DNA of 64,000 bases from Streptomyces termitum (GCF_014650175.1 NZ_BMUL01000003.1:434001-498000), one strand, 5' to 3'; shown: positions 22,003 to 29,818, counted from the first letter of the stretch. Translations and numbers: made by a program. Notes: generated from the letters alone by a model not told the origin.

Positions 22003-23376
22003 GTGACACGTACACGGGAACGGGCCGGGCGTCTTCTGGCGGTGGCGGGGCTCCTCGCGGGCCTCGCGGGCTGCACCGGGGCGGGCGGGGGAGGGGGGAT
22101 CGTGCCGGGGCTGCCGGGCGCGGCGCGGTCCCCCGGCGACGCCATCCGGGTGAGTCCGGAGGACGGCGCCCGGGAGGTGCCGGCGGACGGGCGGCTGGAG
22201 GTGCGGGTGGACGACGGCCGGCTCGAACGGGTGACCGTGACCCGGACGGTCGACGGCCGCCGGTCCGCCGTCCCCGGCGCGGTCGCGGCGGACGGGCGGA
22301 GCTGGCGGCCCGCGGCCGGCACCCGGCTGGCGCTCGCCGCGCGGTACGCCGTGGACGCGGTGGCGCTCGACGGGGACGGGCACCGCTCGGCCCGGCACAC
22401 CGCCTTCGCCACGGCGGTCCCGGAGAGCCGCTTCATCGGCTACTTCACGCCGGAGAACCGCGCCACGGTCGGCTCCGGCATGATCGTCTCCTTCGGCTTC
22501 AGCCGCCCGGTGACGAACCGGGCGGCGGTGGAGCGCGCCATCCGGATCACCGCCGACCCGCCGGTGGAGGTCGTCGGCCACTGGTTCGGCGCGGAGCGGC
22601 TCGACTTCCGCCCCGAGCGGTACTGGGCGGCGGGCACCGAGGTGACGGTGGAGCTGGCGCTGCGGGACGTGGAGGGCGCCCCCGGGGTGTACGGCGTCCA
22701 GGACCGCACGGTCGGCTTCACGGTGGACCGCTCGCAGGTCTCGCGGGTGGACGCCGCCGCCCACACCATGGAGGTGCGGCGGGACGGGCGGCTGCTCGCC
22801 ACCCTGCCGGTCACGGCGGGCGCGCCGGGGACCACCACGTACAACGGCCGCATGGTGATCACCGAGCTGTACGACGTGACCCGGATGAACGGGGCGACGG
22901 TCGGCTTCGGCGGCGAGTACGACATCAAGGACGTGCCGCACGCGATGCGGCTGACCGAGTCCGGCACCTTCGTCCACGGCAACTACTGGGCGGACCCGGA
23001 GACCTTCGGCGCGGCCAACGCCAGCCACGGCTGCGTGGGGCTGCGGGACGTGAAGGGCGGCGGCTCCGACACCCCGGCCGGCTGGTTCTTCGACCGCAGC
23101 CTGGTCGGCGACGTGGTCGAGGTGGTCAACTCCCGGGACCGGAAGGTCGCCCCGGACAACGGGCTCGGCGGCTGGAACACGCCCTGGGACCGGTGGCGGT
23201 CGGGCTCCGCCCTCACCCGCCCGGCCCCGGCACCGACCCCGGCCCCGTCCCCGACGCGGACCCCGCTCACGGCCCCGGCGCGGACCTCTGCCACGACCCC
23301 GGCTCGGACCTCTGCCGAGACCCCGGTCCAGACCCCGGCGCGGACCCCCGCCACGACCCCGGCGGCGGGTCCGTAG
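22003..23376 (+). CDS. L,D-transpeptidase lipoprotein (first of tandem pair)
   Basis: Cell-wall cross-linking enzyme, anchored as a lipoprotein: signal peptide with lipobox LAGC (Cys24 from GTG 22003). An Ig-like domain follows, then a YkuD catalytic domain with HGNYWADPETFG and the active-site SHGCVGLRD. It closely resembles the next gene over its whole length apart from the C-terminus, where it has about 50 residues of Thr/Pro/Ala repeats (TPARTPATTPAA-like) and the neighbour has none. Start choice is uncertain, because the G-rich ribosome-like sequence at 21976-21985 is rather far from GTG 22003. Acts outside the membrane, making 3-3 cross-links or attaching proteins. Confidence 0.9.
   Translation: MTRTRERAGRLLAVAGLLAGLAGCTGAGGGGGIVPGLPGAARSPGDAIRVSPEDGAREVPADGRLEVRVDDGRLERVTVTRTVDGRRSAVPGAVAADGRSWRPAAGTRLALAARYAVDAVALDGDGHRSARHTAFATAVPESRFIGYFTPENRATVGSGMIVSFGFSRPVTNRAAVERAIRITADPPVEVVGHWFGAERLDFRPERYWAAGTEVTVELALRDVEGAPGVYGVQDRTVGFTVDRSQVSRVDAAAHTMEVRRDGRLLATLPVTAGAPGTTTYNGRMVITELYDVTRMNGATVGFGGEYDIKDVPHAMRLTESGTFVHGNYWADPETFGAANASHGCVGLRDVKGGGSDTPAGWFFDRSLVGDVVEVVNSRDRKVAPDNGLGGWNTPWDRWRSGSALTRPAPAPTPAPSPTRTPLTAPARTSATTPARTSAETPVQTPARTPATTPAAGP
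23218..23370 (+). repeat. Thr/Pro/Ala-coding short repeats at the end of the first L,D-transpeptidase
   Basis: Degenerate units such as CGGACCTCTGCC and ACGACCCCGG recur in frame and encode a TPA-rich tail. The tandem paralogue lacks this tail. Confidence 0.65.
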
Positions 23377-23565
23377 GGCGCCCCGGACGCGGCGGGCTCC
23401 CCGTCCGCCTCCCACCCCGCCCCGACTGGGACGGAACGGTGACATCGGCGTGGAGCTTTCGTGTCCTGCGGTGTGATTGTCTAACTGCGTGTGCACGGGA
23501 GGTGCGTACAGGGGGTGGGGCCCGGACAGCTGACTGACCGGGTCGTACGAGGGGAGAAGACGACC

Positions 23566-24804
23566 ATGAACGGGCAGCGGATACCGGGGAAGCCGGCCGT
23601 GCGGCGGAACGCCCGCCTCGGAGCCCTGGCGACCGGGGCACTGCTCCTGCTCCTGACCGCCTGCGGGGGCGACCCCGTGCCGGGCGGCGCCGGGGCCGGC
23701 GCGGGCAAGGACGGCGGCGCGGTGGCGCCCGACAACGCCGCCTCCGCCGCCGTCGTGACGATCCTGCCGAAGGACGGCGCCGACTCGGTCGCCACCAGCG
23801 GGGCCCTCAAGATCACCGCCGAGCAGGGCAAGCTGACGACGGTCACCGTCGCCGACTCCAAGGGCACCCCCGTCCAGGGCCGGATCTCGGCCGACGGCAC
23901 CGGCTGGGAGCCTGCGGCGCACCTGGCGGGCGGGACGCAGTACAAGGTCCACGCCGTCGCGAAGGACGCGGACGGCCGCGAGTCGGCGAAGGACACCACC
24001 TTCACCACGCTCGTCCCGAAGAACACCTTCCTCGGCCACTACACGCCGGAGGCCGACACCACCGTCGGCGTCGGCATGCCGGTCTCCATCAACTTCACCC
24101 GGGGCATCACCGACCCCGAGGCCGTGGAGAAGGCCATCAAGGTCACCTCCCAGCCGGCCGTCCGCATCGAGGGCCACTGGTTCGGCAACGACCGCCTCGA
24201 CTTCCGGCCCGAGGAGTACTGGAAGGCCGGCACCAAGGTCACCGTCGAGCTGAACCTCGACGGCGTCGAGGGCCGCCCGGGCGTCTACGGCAAGCAGAAG
24301 AAGACGTACTCCTTCACCATCGGCCGCCGCCAGGTCTCCACCGTCGACGCGACCGCCAAGACGATGAAGGTCGAGCGCGACGGACAGGTCATCAGGACCA
24401 TCCCGATCAGCGCCGGCGCCCCGACCACGACCACGTACAACGGTCAGATGGTCATCAGCGAGAAGTACAAGGTGACCCGCATGAACGGGGCCACCGTCGG
24501 CTTCGGCGGCGAGTACGACATCAAGGACGTGCCGCACGCCATGCGGCTGTCCACCTCGGGCACCTTCATCCACGGCAACTACTGGGGCGACCCCTCGGTC
24601 TTCGGCAGCGTGAACACCAGCCACGGCTGCGTCGGCCTGCGCGACGCCCGCGGCGCGGGCGACGGCTCCACCCCGGCCGCCTGGTTCTACGACCGCTCGC
24701 TCATCGGCGACGTGGTCGTCGTCAAGAACTCGAAGGACAAGCAGATCCAGCCGGACAACGGTCTCAACGGCTGGAACATGGACTGGTCGGAGTGGATCTC
24801 CTGA
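23566..24804 (+). CDS. L,D-transpeptidase lipoprotein (second of tandem pair)
   Basis: 412-residue paralogue of the preceding gene. The signal peptide ends in lipobox LTAC (Cys33). An Ig-like segment (about 70-250) precedes the YkuD domain with HGNYWGDPSVFG and the nucleophile Cys in SHGCVGLRD. The ATG at 23566 has GGGGAGAAG upstream. The identical VTRMNGATVGFGGEYDIKDV stretch in both genes indicates duplication. A perfect 20-bp hairpin ends the transcript. It is probably the standard Ldt of this genus, with the first copy diverged in linker and tail. Confidence 0.94.
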   Translation: MNGQRIPGKPAVRRNARLGALATGALLLLLTACGGDPVPGGAGAGAGKDGGAVAPDNAASAAVVTILPKDGADSVATSGALKITAEQGKLTTVTVADSKGTPVQGRISADGTGWEPAAHLAGGTQYKVHAVAKDADGRESAKDTTFTTLVPKNTFLGHYTPEADTTVGVGMPVSINFTRGITDPEAVEKAIKVTSQPAVRIEGHWFGNDRLDFRPEEYWKAGTKVTVELNLDGVEGRPGVYGKQKKTYSFTIGRRQVSTVDATAKTMKVERDGQVIRTIPISAGAPTTTTYNGQMVISEKYKVTRMNGATVGFGGEYDIKDVPHAMRLSTSGTFIHGNYWGDPSVFGSVNTSHGCVGLRDARGAGDGSTPAAWFYDRSLIGDVVVVKNSKDKQIQPDNGLNGWNMDWSEWIS

Positions 24805-24820
24805 TCCGCCCCTCCCGTCC

Positions 24821-24874
24821 GCGCCGGGGCCCGGTGCCGTCCGCTCTGTGAGCAACGGCACCGGGCCCCGGCGC
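24821..24874 (+). terminator. terminator after second L,D-transpeptidase
   Basis: Perfect 20-bp arms (24821-24840 and 24855-24874) around a 14-nt loop, 17 nt after the stop. Followed by GTTAAC and then the promoter of the next gene. Confidence 0.88.
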
Positions 24875-24886
24875 GTTAACGACGAC

Positions 24887-24892
24887 TAACCT
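24887..24892 (+). promoter_or_regulatory. -10 hexamer for enoyl-CoA hydratase gene, possible leaderless start
   Basis: TAACCT ends 6 nt before the ATG at 24899, with only pyrimidines between and no ribosome site. Confidence 0.4.
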
Positions 24893-24898
24893 TCCCCC

Positions 24899-25666
24899 AT
24901 GACTGTGAACCTCGAAGTGGCCGACGGCGTCGGTGTCATCCGCCTCGCCCGCCCCCCGATGAACGCCCTCGACATCGCCACCCAGGACCGGCTGCGCGAG
25001 CTGGCCCGGGAGGCCGGCGACCGCGCCGACGTCCGCGCCGTCGTCCTCTACGGCGGCGAGAAGGTCTTCGCGGCCGGCGCGGACATCAAGGAGATGCAGG
25101 TCATGGACCACGTGGCCATGGTCGAGCGGTCGCGCGCGCTCCAGGACGCCTTCACCGCCGTCGCCCGCATCCCCAAGCCGGTCGTCGCCGCGATCACCGG
25201 CTACGCCCTCGGCGGCGGCTGCGAGCTGGCGCTCTGCGCCGACTACCGGATCGCGGCCGACAACGCGAAGCTCGGCCAGCCCGAGATCCTCCTCGGCCTC
25301 ATCCCCGGCGCAGGCGGCACCCAGCGCCTCTCCCGCCTGATCGGCCCCTCGCGCGCCAAGGACCTCATCTTCACCGGCCGGATGGTGAAGGCCGACGAGG
25401 CCCTCGCGCTCGGTCTGGTCGACCGGGTCGTCCCGGCCGGCGAGGTGTACGAGCAGGCGCACGCCTGGGCCGCGAAGCTCGCCCAGGGTCCGGCGGTGGC
25501 GCTGCGCGCCGCCAAGGAGGCGGTCGACCAGGGCCTGGAGACCGACATCGACACCGGTCTCGCCCTGGAGCGGACCTGGTTCTCCGCGCTGTTCGCCACC
25601 GCCGACCGGGAGACCGGGATGCGCAGCTTCGTCGAAGAGGGGCCGGGCAAGGCGAAGTTCGCCTGA
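24899..25666 (+). CDS. enoyl-CoA hydratase/isomerase family protein
   Basis: 255-residue crotonase-fold protein, of the usual single-domain length. The oxyanion-hole segments are AAGADIKEMQ and YALGGGCELALCADYRIA, and the second catalytic Glu lies in KLGQPEILLGLIPGAGGTQRL in the normal place. The expected reaction is hydration of 2-trans-enoyl-CoA in fatty-acid or amino-acid breakdown. It stands alone between a terminator on each side, so no pathway partner is visible. The ATG has no ribosome site and sits directly after a -10-like TAACCT. Confidence 0.92.
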   Translation: MTVNLEVADGVGVIRLARPPMNALDIATQDRLRELAREAGDRADVRAVVLYGGEKVFAAGADIKEMQVMDHVAMVERSRALQDAFTAVARIPKPVVAAITGYALGGGCELALCADYRIAADNAKLGQPEILLGLIPGAGGTQRLSRLIGPSRAKDLIFTGRMVKADEALALGLVDRVVPAGEVYEQAHAWAAKLAQGPAVALRAAKEAVDQGLETDIDTGLALERTWFSALFATADRETGMRSFVEEGPGKAKFA

Positions 25667-25707
25667 GCCGTCCCGGTCCGACGGTCCGTCACCCCAGCCC
25701 GTCGCCC

Positions 25708-25740
25708 CGCGGGGGCCATTCCGTCGGAACGGCCCCCGCG
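25708..25740 (+). terminator. terminator after enoyl-CoA hydratase gene
   Basis: Arms CGCGGGGGCC (25708-25717) and its complement (25731-25740), with an inner TTCCG-T-CGGAA stem. Together these form a long hairpin about 40 nt after the stop. Confidence 0.75.
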
Positions 25741-25768
25741 ACCCGTCCCCTGAGGCCATCATGGGGAC

Positions 25769-26272
25769 ATGGCGGGCCCGGAGAGCAGGGAACAACCCCG
25801 GCAGAGCGGCGTCGCCGCCGCCGCGCGGTGGACACCGACCGAGGAGGACGAGCAGGCCGTCGAGGCGATGAAGGCGTACGGCAGTCCGGCGGACGAGGAC
25901 GTCCACCTGCCGTCCCGCCCCGAGTCCGCGCGGATCGCGCGGCGGCTGGCCCGGTACGTGGTGTTACGCCAGTGGGGACTCGGGCCGACGCTCGCCGAGC
26001 ACACCGTCCTGCTCGTCTCGGAGCTGGTCGGCAACGCGGTGCGGCACACCGGCGCCCGGGTCTTCACGCTCCGTGTACAGAAACGGCCCGGCCGGATCCG
26101 GGTGGAGGTGCGCGACCCCTCGCGCGGGCTGCCCTGCCTGATGCCGGTGGCCGAACTCGACATCAGCGGCCGGGGCCTCTTCCTCGTCGACAAGCTCTCC
26201 GACCGGTGGGGCGTGGACCTCGGGCCGCGCGGCAAGACCACCTGGTTCGAGATGCGGCTCACCGACCGCTGA
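25769..26272 (+). CDS. RsbW-like ATP-binding regulatory protein with a TTA codon
   Basis: 167-residue GHKL ATPase domain of the anti-sigma/serine-kinase type common in Streptomyces. The N box is EHTVLLVSELVGNAVRHTGA, the G1 box LDISGRGLFLVDKLSDRWG and the end TTWFEMRL. No sigma factor or anti-anti-sigma gene is adjacent, so the partner is unknown. Codon 66 (25964-25966, in YVVLRQWG) is TTA, the only in-frame TTA that I found in the window. In Streptomyces this makes translation depend on the bldA tRNA, tying the protein to development. A 13-bp terminator follows. Confidence 0.9.
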   Translation: MAGPESREQPRQSGVAAAARWTPTEEDEQAVEAMKAYGSPADEDVHLPSRPESARIARRLARYVVLRQWGLGPTLAEHTVLLVSELVGNAVRHTGARVFTLRVQKRPGRIRVEVRDPSRGLPCLMPVAELDISGRGLFLVDKLSDRWGVDLGPRGKTTWFEMRLTDR

Positions 26273-26323
26273 CCCGCCCCGCCGATCCGCCCGTTGCTCC
26301 GTCCCGCGATCCGTCCCCGGACG

Positions 26324-26371
26324 CACGGAAGCCCCCGTGCGCCGTGGTGGGGCGAGCTGGGGGCTTCCGTG
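26324..26371 (+). terminator. terminator after RsbW-like gene
   Basis: 13-bp arms CACGGAAGCCCCC (26324-26336) and GGGGGCTTCCGTG (26359-26371), about 50 nt past the stop. Confidence 0.75.
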
Positions 26372-26562
26372 TGATGCGCCGTGGACGGGGGGGTGTTATC
26401 CACGGCCGCTTGGACGACCTTGCCCGGGTCAATGGGGGCCGTGCCACCGACTATGACAGATGGCGGGCTCCACTCCAAACGCCCACAGTTGCCCAAATCG
26501 GGACAAGTTGTAACGTTTTAACTGTGAATCGTTGGTGACGTGCAGCACTCACCTTGCAAACC

Positions 26563-26721
26563 GTGAATGGCTATGCGGTTCATCGATTGTTTCCCTCGAT
26601 CGTCCACATAATGGACAGCTCTCACGCGGCCGTGAGAAGCGCCTCCGCCGGATCCGGCACCGGCCGCCGCACCGTCTCGTCCCTCATGCCGCCCTCATTC
26701 GGCATCGTCCGGCCGGGTTAA
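26563..26721 (+). CDS. possible small ORF (52 codons), doubtful
   Basis: Frame GTG AAT GGC ... GGT TAA. From the internal ATG at 26611 the codons mostly end in G or C, as in real genes here, but the first 16 do not, and there is no convincing ribosome site. The peptide would read MDSSHAAVRSASAG from that ATG. The TAA coincides with the cabB -10 region. I do not recognise it. A leader peptide or non-coding regulatory DNA are equally likely. Confidence 0.2.
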   Translation: MNGYAVHRLFPSIVHIMDSSHAAVRSASAGSGTGRRTVSSLMPPSFGIVRPG

Positions 26722-26762
26722 TCTGACCCCCGTCAGGAAAGCACCGAGAAGGGGCGGAAGCA

Positions 26763-26978
26763 GTGGCGGACATCGAGTCGGCACGGACGGCATTCAACCG
26801 GTACGACGTGGACGGGGACGGCTTCATCACCGCCGCGGAGTACAAGAGCGTCATGGCCCAGCTGGGCGACTTCAACGTCACCGAGACGGTGGCCGAGGCC
26901 CTCATCAGGCAGCGCGACGACAACGGCGACGGCCGCCTGTCCTGGGACGAGTTCTGGTCCCACCTGAGCAAGGCGTGA
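26763..26978 (+). CDS. cabB: EF-hand calcium-binding protein CabB
   Basis: 71-residue cytosolic protein with two canonical 12-residue EF loops: DVDGDGFITAAE (first) and DDNGDGRLSWDE (second). All oxygen-ligand positions, including the final Glu, are present, so both should bind Ca2+. The length and position match CabB (SCO5464) of S. coelicolor, a member of the Cab family studied for links to aerial growth. The GTG start at 26763 is preceded by a purine-rich GAAGGGGCGGAAG. A hairpin terminator follows. It is probably a Ca2+ buffer or sensor; no target is encoded next door. Confidence 0.92.
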   Translation: MADIESARTAFNRYDVDGDGFITAAEYKSVMAQLGDFNVTETVAEALIRQRDDNGDGRLSWDEFWSHLSKA

Positions 26979-27001
26979 CCCGGGGCTGACCCGTCGCGGG
27001 A

Positions 27002-27044
27002 CCGGGACGGGGCGGCGTTCACCCTGAGTTGCCGCCCGTCCCGG
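27002..27044 (+). terminator. terminator after cabB
   Basis: CCGGGACGGGGCGGC (27002-27016) pairs with GCCGCCCGTCCCGG (27031-27044) with a single bulge. Confidence 0.7.
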
Positions 27045-27063
27045 GCTCGGTGACGATCGTCCG

Positions 27064-27978
27064 GTGACGCTTCCCGGACCCCTTGGCACCCCGAGCCGTC
27101 CGACCGCCGCGGCCGCCGCCGCGGTCCTCGCCCTGGTCCTCGCCGTCGCCCTGCTCGGCGCGGGCCTCGCCCGGACGGGCACCGGCGAACTGCGGATGCC
27201 CGCCGCCGGCACCACCGCCCTGCTCCGCTCGCTCCTCGTCGCCGGACTGGCCGTCGCCGTCGGCGAACTCGTCGGCACCCGGCTCGCCGGCCCCGGCCCG
27301 CTGCCGCGCGGCTGGGCCGCCCCCGGCGCCCTGCTCGCCGCCGCCTCCGCCACCGGCCTGCTGCTCCTGCTCGCCGCCGTCAGCGGCCTGAGCCTCCCCG
27401 TCGTCTACGGGCTCCGCGAGGGCCGGCTGCTCCTCGTCACCGCCAACGCCTGCGCGCTGGCCGCCTTCTGCGCCGCCTCCCGGCGCCCCACGCTCGCCGC
27501 CCTCCCGCTGGCCGTCGCGGTCGTCGCCGAGGCGCTGCGTGCCCACCCCGAGACCGCCGGCTTCGGCCCCGGCACCGGCCTCACCGTCGTCCACCTCGCC
27601 GCCGCCTCGCTCTGGACCGGCGGCCTGCTGTACGTCCTGCGGGTGCTGCGGCTGCGCGGCGGCGGCCGGGAGGTGCTGCTGCGGTACGCCCGTACGGCCG
27701 CCGTCGCCTACGCGGCCCTCGCCGTCACCGGAACCCTCTCCACACTGCGCCGGCTGCCCCTGGAGACCGTGCTCACCTCCGCGTACGGCCGCGTCCTGCT
27801 GGTGAAGCTGGCGCTGTTCGGCGGCGCCAGCCTGCTCGCCCTCGCGGCCCGCTCCCGGCTGCGGTCCGGCGCCGACGCCCGGCCCCCGGCCCGGGTCGAG
27901 CTCGGCGTCCTCGCGGTGGTCGTGGCGCTCTCCGCGCTGCTCACCGTCGTGCCGGACCCGGCCTGGCTGCTGCTCTGA
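27064..27978 (+). CDS. CopD-family multi-pass membrane protein
   Basis: 304-residue polytopic membrane protein, about eight or nine hydrophobic segments by eye. The second half carries the CopD-type pattern VVHLAAASLWTGGLLYVLRVL, then a YARTAAVAYAALAVTGTLS segment and TSAYGRVLLVKLALFG. This matches the copper-resistance D domain, associated with copper uptake or handling. There is no CopC gene beside it, so a copper role is an inference from the family. The GTG at 27064 lacks a strong ribosome site. It converges with the next gene, leaving 3 nt between stops. Confidence 0.8.
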   Translation: MTLPGPLGTPSRPTAAAAAAVLALVLAVALLGAGLARTGTGELRMPAAGTTALLRSLLVAGLAVAVGELVGTRLAGPGPLPRGWAAPGALLAAASATGLLLLLAAVSGLSLPVVYGLREGRLLLVTANACALAAFCAASRRPTLAALPLAVAVVAEALRAHPETAGFGPGTGLTVVHLAAASLWTGGLLYVLRVLRLRGGGREVLLRYARTAAVAYAALAVTGTLSTLRRLPLETVLTSAYGRVLLVKLALFGGASLLALAARSRLRSGADARPPARVELGVLAVVVALSALLTVVPDPAWLLL

Positions 27979-27981
27979 CGG

Positions 27982-28539
27982 TCACTCGCGCAGCGCCACG
28001 TGGACGGCGGTCGCCCACAGCGCCAGGGCCGCGCCGAGCCCGGTCACGGCCCGTACGGTCTCCGCCGCGGACCCGGCCGCGAGCAGGCCCGCCGCCAGCA
28101 CCCCGAGCGCGGTCAGGACGACGCCCAGCCATCCGTACTGCCGCTGGTTGTAGAGCCGCGCCAGCGGGAAGAAGTGCAGGCCCACCACGAGGCAGACGCC
28201 GACCGGGATCCACTCCTGGTGCCCGGAGGCGTTCGAGACCGCGATCACCGCGACGATCGCGGCCGCCTCGACCGCGTTGACCACGCCGATCCCGCGGGTC
28301 CAGCGCTCCGGGAGCCGGACCGGGCGGGTCGCCTCGCGGGCGGTGCCCCGCAGTCCGGCGGCGAGCGTCGCGCCTGCCAGGACCACGCCGAGCGCGACGG
28401 CGGCGGCGAAGCCGGGGCCGGGCAGTCCGGAGCCGCCGGCGAAGGCCCACACCAGGCCGAAGGCGGTCAGCACGTACACGCCCCGGCGGCGCAGGGTGCG
28501 GGTGAGCGCGAGGCATTCGGCCTCGGTGGTCATGGTCAT
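27982..28539 (-). CDS. hypothetical integral membrane protein
   Basis: 185 residues with five to six hydrophobic helices (for example GVYVLTAFGLVWAFAGG and WIPVGVCLVVGLHFFPLARL). I recognise no catalytic motif; the HFFPLARLYNQRQYGWLG stretch is the most distinctive part. The start MTMTTEAE offers two ATGs 6 nt apart, and 28539 is taken. It converges with the CopD-like gene, so it is not co-transcribed with it. Its upstream region is shared with the small secreted protein and holds a DasR-like site. Confidence 0.75.
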   Translation of the reverse strand: MTMTTEAECLALTRTLRRRGVYVLTAFGLVWAFAGGSGLPGPGFAAAVALGVVLAGATLAAGLRGTAREATRPVRLPERWTRGIGVVNAVEAAAIVAVIAVSNASGHQEWIPVGVCLVVGLHFFPLARLYNQRQYGWLGVVLTALGVLAAGLLAAGSAAETVRAVTGLGAALALWATAVHVALRE

Positions 28540-28599
28540 GACCGCGACCCTACCGACGAGAATCAGCCGTCGCCGGGGAATTCGGACGCCCTGTGAACG

Positions 28600-28615
28600 A
28601 TTGGCCTAGACCTAT
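28600..28615. promoter_or_regulatory. candidate DasR-responsive element (dre)
   Basis: ATTGGCCTAGACCTAT matches 12 of 16 positions of the known dre consensus ACTGGTCTAGACCACT, including the CTAGACC core. It lies in the divergent region between a membrane protein and a small secreted protein. DasR (GntR family) controls GlcNAc/chitin genes and development. Binding is an inference from similarity. Confidence 0.45.
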
Positions 28616-28736
28616 TGTGCGGAGGGGGTCTTACCAGTACGTTTCGTTCCGGCTGCGCAGCCCGCACGGCACCATCCGCACCACATCGCATCGTTCGTAT
28701 TCCGCCGGGACACCGGCGTTTTCAGGAGGACATGCC

Positions 28737-28976
28737 ATGTACCGTCGCGTCGCAGCCGCACTCGCCACCGTGGCCACCGCCGGAGCCGTCGCCCTCGGCG
28801 CCGCCGGCACCGCCGAGGCCGCAGGACCCGGCTTCTTCCCGCGCAGCCACCACTCCTCGTACGCGGAGTGCCAGGCGGCCGGGCAGGCCGGGGAGTGGAT
28901 GTGGGGCAAGATCTACTTCTGCGAGCCCTTCAGCCCCTCCCGCCCGGACGTCTACGTCCTGTGGACCCGCTTCTGA
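28737..28976 (+). CDS. small secreted protein (79-residue precursor)
   Basis: The signal peptide (MYRRVAAALATVATAGAVAL...) has AEA as the probable cleavage site. The mature part is about 50 residues, rich in aromatic residues (FFPRSHH, GEWMWGKIYFCEPF, YVLWTRF) and with two Cys that could form a disulfide. The ATG at 28737 has a perfect AGGAGG 6 nt upstream; the longer open frame is not used. Function unknown. The upstream dre-like site hints at a link to chitin/GlcNAc growth. A bidirectional hairpin follows. Confidence 0.85.
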   Translation: MYRRVAAALATVATAGAVALGAAGTAEAAGPGFFPRSHHSSYAECQAAGQAGEWMWGKIYFCEPFSPSRPDVYVLWTRF

Positions 28977-28995
28977 CCCCGGTCACCAGCACCGG

Positions 28996-29027
28996 AGGGC
29001 CGGTTCCGTGGGGGCGGAACCGGCCTT
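28996..29027. terminator. bidirectional terminator, small secreted protein / MerR gene
   Basis: AGGGCCGGTTCCG (28996-29008) pairs with CGGAACCGGCCTT (29015-29027), 13 bp with one G-T pair, between convergent stops at 28976 and 29072. Confidence 0.78.
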
Positions 29028-29071
29028 CCGGCCGTCCGGGGCGTCCCCGGCCCTGAGCCACCGGCCACGAT

Positions 29072-29818
29072 TCAGCGCTCCCCTCCTCCTCCAGGAGGCG
29101 CCCCCACCGCGTCCACCACCTCCGCCAGGTCGGCGCCCGCCCGCAGCAGCGCCACGCTCCGCGCCGCGATCCGCTCCAGCCGCCCGTCCAGGACGCGCCG
29201 GGCCCGCGCCACCCCTTCGGCGCCGTCCAGGGCCGCCAGGATCTCCCGCACCTCGGGCACGCCGTGCCCGGCCGCGCGCAGGGCCGCGACGATCCGGGCC
29301 GCCCCGACCGCCGCCGGACCGTAGCGTCGGGCCCGCAGCGAGGTCACCCGCTCCGGCGCGACCAGCCCCTCCTCCTCCCAGAACCGCAGCGTGGACGGCC
29401 GCACCCCGAGCGCCCCGGCCAGCTCCGTGATCGTCATCGTGTCCCGCCCGTCCGCGCCGCCGTCCGGCTCCGCCCGGACCGAGGCCAGCGCCTCCCGCGC
29501 CCGCAGCGCCTCCGCCCGCTCCCGCGCGAGCCGCACGTGGACCGCGCCGACCGCCGCGGCCGCCTCCTCGGCGGTCCCCGCCCACGCCGCCGCGAGCAGC
29601 CGCCGGGCCTCCACCGGCCCCGCCGCCCCGGCGAGCCCCCGATAGGCCCGCAGCGCCCGTACGTGCACCGGCCCGTAGGCGCGGTAGCCGTTCCCCGCCC
29701 GGGGCGCGGGCGGCAGCACCTCCAGCCGCTCCAGGTCGCGCACCTGCTGCACCGAGTAGCCCGACTCGCGGGCGACGTCCGCCGTCCGCAGCGGACGCCC
29801 GTTCGCGCTCCCGCCCAT
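29072..29818 (-). CDS. MerR-family regulator with two HTH modules
   Basis: 248 residues. The N-terminal MerR HTH reads LRTADVARESGYSVQQVRDL...NGYRAYGP. A second MerR-type HTH begins near residue 128 (MTITELAGALGVRPSTLRFWEEEGLVAPER, with ARRYGPAAVGAARIV), so the chain contains two DNA-binding modules in tandem. A C-terminal helical region (EVREILAALDGAEG onward) follows. There is no Cys pattern for metal sensing. The ATG at 29818 lies 39 nt from the divergent DUF6194 gene, suggesting that it controls this neighbour and itself from the shared gap. Confidence 0.88.
   Translation of the reverse strand: MGGSANGRPLRTADVARESGYSVQQVRDLERLEVLPPAPRAGNGYRAYGPVHVRALRAYRGLAGAAGPVEARRLLAAAWAGTAEEAAAAVGAVHVRLARERAEALRAREALASVRAEPDGGADGRDTMTITELAGALGVRPSTLRFWEEEGLVAPERVTSLRARRYGPAAVGAARIVAALRAAGHGVPEVREILAALDGAEGVARARRVLDGRLERIAARSVALLRAGADLAEVVDAVGAPPGGGGER

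Larger units (their letters stand above)
26273..26762. other. AT-richer intergenic region before cabB
   Basis: 490 bp. It starts with a terminator (26324-26371). The stretch 26440-26620 is clearly AT-richer than anywhere else nearby. It holds a 16-bp near palindrome GTTGTAACGTTTTAAC (26507-26522), a perfect palindrome with arms TCTCACG/CGTGAGA (26620-26637), CTGAC-CCCC-GTCAG (26723-26736), TAATCT as a -10 for cabB (26719-26724), and a weak 52-codon frame (26563-26721). Confidence 0.6.

Noticed and set aside
25719..25729. TTCCG-T-CGGAA as a third copy of the glg operator
   Set aside because: The half-site order is reversed (TTCCG first) and it forms the inner stem of a terminator, so it is not the same motif.
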